Shown piece after piece: positions 7,305 to 12,438 of a stretch of 12,438 nucleotides of DNA (within the stretch, counting starts at the first letter, position 1; every line of letters begins with the position of its first letter). Both the position numbers and the translations under genes were made by a program. The DNA is from an uncultured bacterium (GTDB lineage Bacteria; Bacteroidota; Bacteroidia; Bacteroidales; Bacteroidaceae), in the NCBI GenBank assembly GCA_905215575.1, contig CAJMQV010000047.1:1-12438 (forward strand). The letters are read 5' to 3'. Below the pieces are notes generated by a model. That model was not told where the DNA came from. It searched no databases and saw only the letters and a list, made by a program, of their open reading frames with translations.

Positions 7305-7901
7305 TTAAATTTGGAGTATTTTTTCTATGTCGTTGCTCCGTTGTTCGTTTATTTCCTCATACTTGATCAATGCATTGGCAATTGCTTTCTTGAGCGCTCC
7401 TGTGGCGCAATGCATATTGGCTTCTGCCTGATCGAGAAATTCATTTTCAGCCTGTTCGTTCAAGGGAGCACCTTTCATGAAGAGCCGTGCCAGCAACAGA
7501 TAACCGCATAATTGAAACATTTCTTCTTCACGGGCTATCCATTGGAATACCTTTTCCGAAGCATATGGCAGCTTTTGAAACAGATTGATTACGGTGAGTT
7601 GGGCTATTTCTGCATTAGGCATGTTTTCAATCCAGATTTCCGCTATTTCCGGATAGAATGAATCAACGGGTTGGAGCATACCTGCCAGAATTTTGCATTC
7701 CCGGATATTTTCCTTCCAAAGAGCCTGTGCCAGATCGTGATCCGGTTGGAATTCGTTTGCGATACTTTGCAGGCGAGGTATCTCTACACCAAAGTTCAAT
7801 TTGTAGTTTAATCCGTTTTCACGCATAAAAGCAGACGCCACTCCATTCATGGAGAGGCGCAGCTCTTGTTTTATTTTTCTGATTTCTTCCGCTATATTCA
7901 T
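7305..7901 (-). CDS. AlkD/ARM-like HEAT-repeat protein (DNA alkylation repair family)
   Basis: This 198-residue, all-helical protein resembles the DNA alkylation repair (AlkD-like) superfamily. Family traits are GVEIPRLQSIANEF, HDLAQALW and ECKILAGMLQ near residues 38-76, then paired helices up to the C-terminus. It may not be an active glycosylase. The WWDxxD block of Bacillus cereus AlkD (Trp109, Asp113) has no counterpart around residues 93-103, and the position matching Arg148 in the IAxxxxxxQR segment is Leu131. Its ATG lies 3 bases after the DPP III stop, in the same reading frame (TAA, TTC, ATG). From memory, P. gingivalis DPP III carries a comparable ARM domain fused at its C-terminus, so this is probably the detached form of that domain and may bind DPP III. 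Function unproven. Confidence 0.78.
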   Translation of the reverse strand: MNIAEEIRKIKQELRLSMNGVASAFMRENGLNYKLNFGVEIPRLQSIANEFQPDHDLAQALWKENIRECKILAGMLQPVDSFYPEIAEIWIENMPNAEIAQLTVINLFQKLPYASEKVFQWIAREEEMFQLCGYLLLARLFMKGAPLNEQAENEFLDQAEANMHCATGALKKAIANALIKYEEINEQRSNDIEKILQI

Positions 7902-7904
7902 GAA

Positions 7905-9869
7905 TTATAATGTTGCATAGTCCTTGCTATAACGCAGCATTTGAGCGTCGTATGCTTCATCATAGCTGATGTGAATGTCTGTAATATTGTTTTGATCATC
8001 AACAACAGGAGTATATACCGGGTTGATAAATCCTTTATAAGGAGCCAGATTCAACCGGTTGTATCGTGTAAGGATTTCCTGATGTAATGAAGGGTCTACT
8101 TTTACTCCGTATTGTTCGACTAACTGGCGGGCAGCTTCCAGATCACCTTCGCTCTTGATTCGTTGGATTTCTGCCAACTGTTTTCCGAAGATATCTCTCA
8201 GTTTCTGATAATCGTTGATCTGTACGTAAGTCTTTCGGTTGTGGCATACCATTTCGATTACCTGTTCTTCTTTACCCATTTCCAAAGCCCAGCGGGCGAT
8301 GAGAGCCCGATTTCTCATGTGCGCTTCCTCAATCTCCTTGCCTGGATTGATGCGGACCAGTTGGGTCAGCAATCCGTTCATGAGATAACCGTAGTACTGA
8401 GCCTTGTAGGCTTCCTGATCAGGTGTGAGTCCTAATTCTGTCAGTTTAGGATCAGCCAGATAATACAGTCCGAACAAGTCAGCCCGTGCTTCTTCTATGG
8501 TTGCGCCATAGGCTTTCAGCCCGTCCGGATCAACTCCCGGAAGCAGCTTACCGCTACCATGTCCCAGACATTCATGCAAATCCGTATGCAGGTCATCACA
8601 AACATCTTCGTATTTCTCCATAAGTTCAAGAACTTCCGGATTGATGACAAATTCTTCTTTGAAACCATTGCCGTGAGCAGCCTGATTGTAAGCATGTGTC
8701 AGATTGCCTATGGTAACGCTTTTGCTTCCATATTCGGCCCGTATCCAGTTGGAGTTCGGAAGATTGATACCAATGGCGCTTGCCGGATACAAATCTCCAC
8801 CTAAGATTGCCGCTTCGATGACCTTAGCCGATACACCCTGGCAATTTTCCTTTTTAAAGCGTTTGTCTACAGGAGAATGATCCTCAAACCATTGTGCGTT
8901 TTCGCTTAATTTGCGCGTTCTTTCTGTAGCAGCCTGATCCTTGAGGTTGACATAACCTTCCCAACTGGCTTTCATTCCCAGCGGATCACCGTAGGTTTCA
9001 ATGAAACCGTTGGTAAAGTCGATAAATCCTTCTTGTTCCTGAATCCATAGGATGCTATATTCATCAAATGTTTTCAGGTTGCCGGTTTTGTAGAATTCTA
9101 CCAGTTTCAGGATCACCTCTTTTTGTTTTGGGTTTTCTGCCACCTCAGCAGCTTTTTCCAGCCAAAATACGATTTTTTCAATTGCCGGGCCATACATACC
9201 GTCAATTTTCCAAACCTTTTCCGTGATTTGGTTGCCTTGGCGCACCAGTTGGCTGTTCAGACCGTACATCACAGGATGAGGGTCCTGTGCCTGATCTTTC
9301 ATTTTTTGATAAAACTCTTCCGCTTCTTTCTGAGTGATACCTTCAGCATAATAATTGCAGGCAGAAGTCAATAACAGATCCTCGCCGTCAGCCTGATTCA
9401 CTCTTTTGGGCATAATGGCCGGATTAAAAATGACCGGTGCGATTTCATCATATAAAGCTTCAGCGTTTTTTCCTTCCTGAAGCGGCAACTTATCCGGACT
9501 GATCGTCATCAAGGCTTCTTTGAAAAAGCTTTCACTAAAATTTGCGGGAAACTTATCGCAGCCATAATGATGGTGTATTCCGTTGGAGAACCAGATTCTT
9601 TTCAGATAAACGGTCAGTTCCTGAAAGTCCTGACAGTTTCTGTCTCCAGTGTATTCTGTATAGATCGCTTCCAGAGTCTTGCGGATCTTTAAGTTGAATT
9701 TGCCATTCTGATCCCATAGGATATCGCGGCCGTAGATTGCTGCTTGTGATAAGAAGTAAACCAGTTTCTTTTGTTTTAAAGAGAGCTGTTCAAAACCGTC
9801 TACCCGATATCTCAGTAATTGCAGGTCGGCAAAGCGTTCGTCGCAGTATGAAAATGTTGTTGTATTCAT
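7905..9869 (-). CDS. Dipeptidyl peptidase III (M49 metallopeptidase)
   Basis: This zinc exopeptidase removes N-terminal dipeptides from short peptides. The 654-residue protein carries the M49 signature HECLGH at 432-437 (zinc ligands H432 and H437, catalytic E433) and the second motif EEARAD at 459-464, which supplies the third zinc ligand. Cys inside the HExxGH motif is typical of Bacteroides DPP III rather than the eukaryotic HELLGH. The N-terminal FADLQLLRYRVDGFE segment and YGRDILWDQNGK match the family. No signal peptide is present, and an in-frame stop 18 bases upstream of the ATG (9885-9887) excludes a longer start, so the enzyme should be cytoplasmic. It ends in-frame with the AlkD-like gene, one stop plus one codon away, implying translational coupling or occasional read-through. 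Confidence 0.95.
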   Translation of the reverse strand: MNTTTFSYCDERFADLQLLRYRVDGFEQLSLKQKKLVYFLSQAAIYGRDILWDQNGKFNLKIRKTLEAIYTEYTGDRNCQDFQELTVYLKRIWFSNGIHHHYGCDKFPANFSESFFKEALMTISPDKLPLQEGKNAEALYDEIAPVIFNPAIMPKRVNQADGEDLLLTSACNYYAEGITQKEAEEFYQKMKDQAQDPHPVMYGLNSQLVRQGNQITEKVWKIDGMYGPAIEKIVFWLEKAAEVAENPKQKEVILKLVEFYKTGNLKTFDEYSILWIQEQEGFIDFTNGFIETYGDPLGMKASWEGYVNLKDQAATERTRKLSENAQWFEDHSPVDKRFKKENCQGVSAKVIEAAILGGDLYPASAIGINLPNSNWIRAEYGSKSVTIGNLTHAYNQAAHGNGFKEEFVINPEVLELMEKYEDVCDDLHTDLHECLGHGSGKLLPGVDPDGLKAYGATIEEARADLFGLYYLADPKLTELGLTPDQEAYKAQYYGYLMNGLLTQLVRINPGKEIEEAHMRNRALIARWALEMGKEEQVIEMVCHNRKTYVQINDYQKLRDIFGKQLAEIQRIKSEGDLEAARQLVEQYGVKVDPSLHQEILTRYNRLNLAPYKGFINPVYTPVVDDQNNITDIHISYDEAYDAQMLRYSKDYATL

Positions 9870-9895
9870 TAAATCGGAAATATATTAGTAACTGT

Positions 9896-9930
9896 AAAAG
9901 GGATAAAACCTTGTCAGGCCTATCCCTTTT
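9896..9930 (-). terminator. Hairpin terminator after the AraC-type gene
   Basis: A perfect 10-bp stem (9896-9905 with 9921-9930, arm AAAAGGGATA) encloses a 15-base loop that can itself form a small CCT/AGG stem. It begins 16 bases beyond the regulator's stop, and on the minus strand the descending arm ends in CCCTTTT. It separates the regulator from DPP III, whose own promoter must lie within or just after it. Confidence 0.7.
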
Positions 9931-9945
9931 CTGATTCTTAAAAAA

Positions 9946-10377
9946 TTATGCTTTAATATTTTCTTTAGCCATGTGGTTTATGCGGTAGCTTCTCGGTGTG
10001 ATACCGTTTAACTTATAGAAAGCTGCGTAAAACGACTGGCGGTTGGCAAATCCCACCATGGCCGAAATTTCTTCCATTGTCTTGTCCATGTACCGTTTGT
10101 CTACAAGCAGATACTGTGCGTCCTTAATGCGATATTCGTTCACAAGACTTGAATAGTTCTGACCGAATCGGATATTGACCACAGCGCTGATGTAGCGGGT
10201 GTTTGTGTTCAACTCTTCAGCCATCTTCTTGGCAGAGTAATCCGGATCCTTATACTTCTTTTGAACTACGAAAATGTGCAAGATCTTTTCGTAAAGTTCA
10301 TCTACCAATTCTGCTCTTACCAATGAGCGGTAAGCTGCGTTTTTTTCTTTTTTTTCCGTTAAATTATACTTTCCCAT
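9946..10377 (-). CDS. Stand-alone AraC-type DNA-binding protein
   Basis: The 143-residue protein contains both helix-turn-helix units of an AraC/XylS DNA-binding domain and no sensor domain. The first is around residues 48-69 (YSAKKMAEELNTNTRYIS). The second is around 100-121 (MEEISAMVGFANRQSFYAAF), followed by the conserved NGITPRSYR. The N-terminal 40 residues are charged and probably helical; they do not resemble a receiver or cupin domain. It is presumably a transcription factor controlled by its own abundance or by a partner. It is transcribed away from recQ, has its own terminator, and its likely -7 box overlaps an inverted repeat, which suggests self-regulation. Its targets cannot be read from the window. 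Confidence 0.88.
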   Translation of the reverse strand: MGKYNLTEKKEKNAAYRSLVRAELVDELYEKILHIFVVQKKYKDPDYSAKKMAEELNTNTRYISAVVNIRFGQNYSSLVNEYRIKDAQYLLVDKRYMDKTMEEISAMVGFANRQSFYAAFYKLNGITPRSYRINHMAKENIKA

Positions 10378-10393
10378 ACTTCCTATTATTACT

Positions 10394-10401
10394 CAAAAAT
10401 A
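10394..10401 (-). promoter_or_regulatory. -7 box of the AraC-type gene
   Basis: On the minus strand this reads TATTTTTG, an exact TAnnTTTG match placed 17 bases before the regulator's ATG. It overlaps the left arm of the inverted repeat at 10397-10443. The -33 position has no clear TTTG. Confidence 0.45.
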
Positions 10402-10443
10402 AAATCACATGAACCATTTAGAACATCTCAGGTGATTTTATTT
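10397..10443. repeat. 12-bp inverted repeat in the divergent araC-type/recQ gap
   Basis: The arms AAATAAAATCAC (10397-10408) and GTGATTTTATTT (10432-10443) are perfect reverse complements around a 23-base centre. Three more pairs (TGA with TCA) form after one mismatch. The centre contains GAAC twice, starting exactly 10 bases apart at 10411 and 10421. Overlap with the regulator's -7 box favours an operator. A transcribed hairpin with a U-rich minus-strand tail is the alternative. Confidence 0.6.
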
Positions 10444-10521
10444 ACTTTACATGATATGGCAAAATTCGCTTTTTTTTCTTATTCGTACAAATATTTCTCT
10501 CTTTTTAATGACAAAAAAAGT

Positions 10522-10529
10522 TAACTTTG
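10522..10529 (+). promoter_or_regulatory. -7 box of recQ
   Basis: TAACTTTG matches TAnnTTTG exactly and lies 31 bases before the recQ ATG, giving a leader of about 25 bases. It overlaps a 12-bp palindrome AAAGTTAACTTT (10517-10528). The -33 region is T-rich but lacks a clear TTTG. Confidence 0.55.
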
Positions 10530-10560
10530 CGCCCGCTAATATAATTCGAACCGTTTTTGC

Positions 10561-12387
10561 ATGTATCAGACACTGAAAAAATACTTTGGATATGATTCTT
10601 TCCGACCGCAACAGGAAGATATCATCAAGAGCGTTTTAACGAAGAATGACACGCTTGTACTTATGCCTACAGGAGGTGGAAAAAGCTTATGTTATCAGAT
10701 TCCAGCCCTGATGATGCCAGGTACTGCGGTCGTAGTGTCTCCGTTGATTTCCTTGATGAAAGATCAGGTGGAAGCCTTGCAGGAAAGTGGTATTTATGCG
10801 GCTGCCCTAAACAGTAACAACACCGACCAGGAAGCAGTATGCATTCGTAGAGATTGTATTGCCGGTAAAGTCAAAATACTTTACATATCTCCAGAACGCT
10901 TATTGTCCGAAATTCCTTTTTTGTTGAAATCCATGCAACTGTCACTTTTTGCGGTAGATGAGGCGCATTGTATTTCGCAGTGGGGGCATGATTTCCGTCC
11001 GGAATATACCCAGTTGAATGTGCTGCACCAGTATTTTCCCGGTGTTCCGGTCATTGCCCTGACAGCTACAGCTGATAAGGTTACCCGGGAAGATATTGTT
11101 CATCAGTTGGGTTTGGTGCGTCCCCGTATATTTATTTCTTCATTCGACCGTCCCAATTTGAGCCTGACGGTCAAGAAGGGATTGAAAAAGAAGGAAAAGA
11201 CATTGGCCATTCTGAATTTTCTGTCCAAGTATGAAAATGATTGCGGCATTATTTACTGTATGAGTCGTAAGACGACAGAGGATGTGGCGGCTATGCTTCA
11301 GGAGCACGGCATCAGTGCGGCAGTATATCATGCCGGCTTGTCTGCGGAGGAACGTAACTTCACGCAAGAGGAATTTCTGAAAGACCGCATTCAGGTGGTT
11401 TGTGCTACAGTGGCTTTCGGTATGGGCATCAACAAGTCGAATGTGCGTTATGTCATTCACTATAATTTGCCCAAGAGTATAGAATGTTTTTATCAGGAAA
11501 TCGGTCGTGCCGGTCGTGATGGTATGCCGGCCGATACATTATTGTTTTATTCCTATGGCGATATAGCCCAGTTGACACGTTTTGCAGAAGAGAGCGGTCA
11601 GCAGGGGATGAATAAAGAACGCTTGCAGCGCATGCAGGAGTATGCCGAGGCTTCGGTATGCCGCAGACGTATTCTGTTGAACTATTTCGGTGAGCAGAGT
11701 GCGCACGATTGTGGTAATTGCGATGTGTGCCGTAATCCTCCTTTACGTTTTGATGGAACGGTATTGGTGCAGAAGGCGCTGAGTGCCATCATGCGCACCG
11801 GGCAGCAGATCGGTTTTCATCTGGTCGTGGACATTTTGCGGGGAAATCACACCCAGGAGGTGATACAGCGTGGTTATGATGCGTTGAAAACCTTTGGTGC
11901 CGGTCACGATGTTCCTGCACGCCATTGGCACGATTATTTATTACAGATGTTGCAGTTGGGCTTCTTGGAGATAGACTATAAGGAAAATCTTCATCTCAAG
12001 ATTACGGCAGCCGGTTCTCAGGTTTTGTATGGTAAAGCGACAGCAACGCTTGCTCAAATTCGTGAGGAGGCGGCACCGGTCCGTGTCCGGAAAACCAAAA
12101 CGGCTGCTGCGCCTCGAAGGGCTGGAGAGCCGTTGTTGGCCAGGCACGTCTTGGGAGAAGAAGAGCAAGGCGACAAGTTGTTTGAGGCATTACGTACACT
12201 GCGTAAAAAACTGGCTGATGAACAAGGTTTTCCGCCATATATCATAATGTCGGACCACACCTTGCATTTGTTATGCAGTATCAAACCTACCAGTGTAGAG
12301 GCTTTTGGTATGGTCAGTGGTATCAGTGATTTTAAAAAACAAAAGTACGGAGAAGATTTCGTGACTCTTATCCGTACTTTCGTATAA
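10561..12387 (+). CDS. recQ: ATP-dependent DNA helicase RecQ
   Basis: This 3'-5' superfamily 2 helicase is used in recombinational repair and stalled-fork processing. At 608 residues it is the size of E. coli RecQ. Motifs in order are motif 0 FRPQQEDII (14-22), Walker A MPTGGGKS with Lys41, DEAH at 133-136 with the RecQ aromatic-loop segment CISQWGHDFRPEY, ALTATA, AFGMGINKSNVRYVIH, and QEIGRAGRDG with the arginine finger. The RQC zinc site is C367, C384, C387 and C390, with the same spacing as E. coli. A winged helix follows, then a Lys/Arg/Ala-rich linker (about 508-525), and a C-terminal HRDC domain from about residue 540. Nothing essential is missing. It is a single-gene unit with its own promoter box and terminator, divergent from the AraC-type gene. 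Confidence 0.97.
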   Translation: MYQTLKKYFGYDSFRPQQEDIIKSVLTKNDTLVLMPTGGGKSLCYQIPALMMPGTAVVVSPLISLMKDQVEALQESGIYAAALNSNNTDQEAVCIRRDCIAGKVKILYISPERLLSEIPFLLKSMQLSLFAVDEAHCISQWGHDFRPEYTQLNVLHQYFPGVPVIALTATADKVTREDIVHQLGLVRPRIFISSFDRPNLSLTVKKGLKKKEKTLAILNFLSKYENDCGIIYCMSRKTTEDVAAMLQEHGISAAVYHAGLSAEERNFTQEEFLKDRIQVVCATVAFGMGINKSNVRYVIHYNLPKSIECFYQEIGRAGRDGMPADTLLFYSYGDIAQLTRFAEESGQQGMNKERLQRMQEYAEASVCRRRILLNYFGEQSAHDCGNCDVCRNPPLRFDGTVLVQKALSAIMRTGQQIGFHLVVDILRGNHTQEVIQRGYDALKTFGAGHDVPARHWHDYLLQMLQLGFLEIDYKENLHLKITAAGSQVLYGKATATLAQIREEAAPVRVRKTKTAAAPRRAGEPLLARHVLGEEEQGDKLFEALRTLRKKLADEQGFPPYIIMSDHTLHLLCSIKPTSVEAFGMVSGISDFKKQKYGEDFVTLIRTFV

Positions 12388-12390
12388 GCG

Positions 12391-12428
12391 ATACAGGAGT
12401 TGCATGATTACAGCTCCTGTATTTTTTT
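12391..12428 (+). terminator. Intrinsic terminator of recQ
   Basis: It starts 3 bases past the recQ stop. ATACAGGAG (12391-12399) pairs with CTCCTGTAT (12414-12422), extended by a GU pair and two more pairs to about 12 bp around an 8-base loop, and it runs into seven T residues. Confidence 0.9.
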
Positions 12429-12438
12429 ATTCATCCAG

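Noticed and set aside
9876..9883. TATATTTC on the - strand as a -7 box for DPP III
   Set aside because: It is one base off consensus and would leave only about 3 bases of leader; the true promoter may overlap the terminator at 9896-9930, but I cannot place it.
12066..12135. Possible frame disruption in recQ between winged helix and HRDC (Arg/Ala/Lys-rich stretch)
   Set aside because: The frame stays open and the HRDC domain follows in phase; RecQ linkers are commonly variable and basic.

Overview
The window looks like a chromosomal segment of a gut-type Bacteroidales bacterium (Bacteroides/Phocaeicola-like). I infer this from four things: perfect Bacteroidetes -7 boxes (TAnnTTTG) instead of sigma70 promoters, start codons without strong Shine-Dalgarno sequences, a dipeptidyl peptidase III with the HECLGH zinc motif, and the branched-chain amino acid gene order leuC-leuD-cimA-leuB. 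No mobile element, CRISPR array, tRNA or rRNA is visible. The window is gene-dense; no gap between genes exceeds about 185 bases.

Region 1 (2-4004, + strand) is the 3' part of a leucine/isoleucine operon. It holds the end of leuC, complete leuD, a synthase that matches Leptospira-type (R)-citramalate synthase rather than a second LeuA, and leuB, closed by a strong intrinsic terminator. LeuCD and LeuB can process both isopropylmalate (leucine) and citramalate (to 2-oxobutyrate and isoleucine), so this is probably a shared leucine plus isoleucine unit.

Region 2 (4006-5410) holds a secreted protein made almost entirely of 34-residue TPR repeats (+) and a small DUF4377 lipoprotein (-). The two genes converge so tightly that one TTAA supplies both stop codons.

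Region 3 (5354-7242, - strand) is a fur-like regulator followed by purA, with a perfect -7 box in front and a long hairpin terminator behind. The Fur paralogue keeps its structural zinc cysteines but has lost the usual metal-sensing histidines.

Region 4 (7279-9930, - strand) is a DPP III peptidase followed by an AlkD/ARM-like HEAT-repeat protein. The two reading frames are in the same phase and separated by a single TAA codon plus one sense codon. From memory, Porphyromonas gingivalis DPP III is one polypeptide with an AlkD-like ARM domain at its C-terminus, so this locus appears to be the split form of that fusion. This is the most interesting feature of the window.

Region 5 (9946-12428) is a stand-alone AraC-type DNA-binding protein (-) divergent from recQ (+). 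The 183-base gap carries a 12-bp inverted repeat that overlaps the likely promoter of the regulator, and recQ has its own -7 box and terminator.
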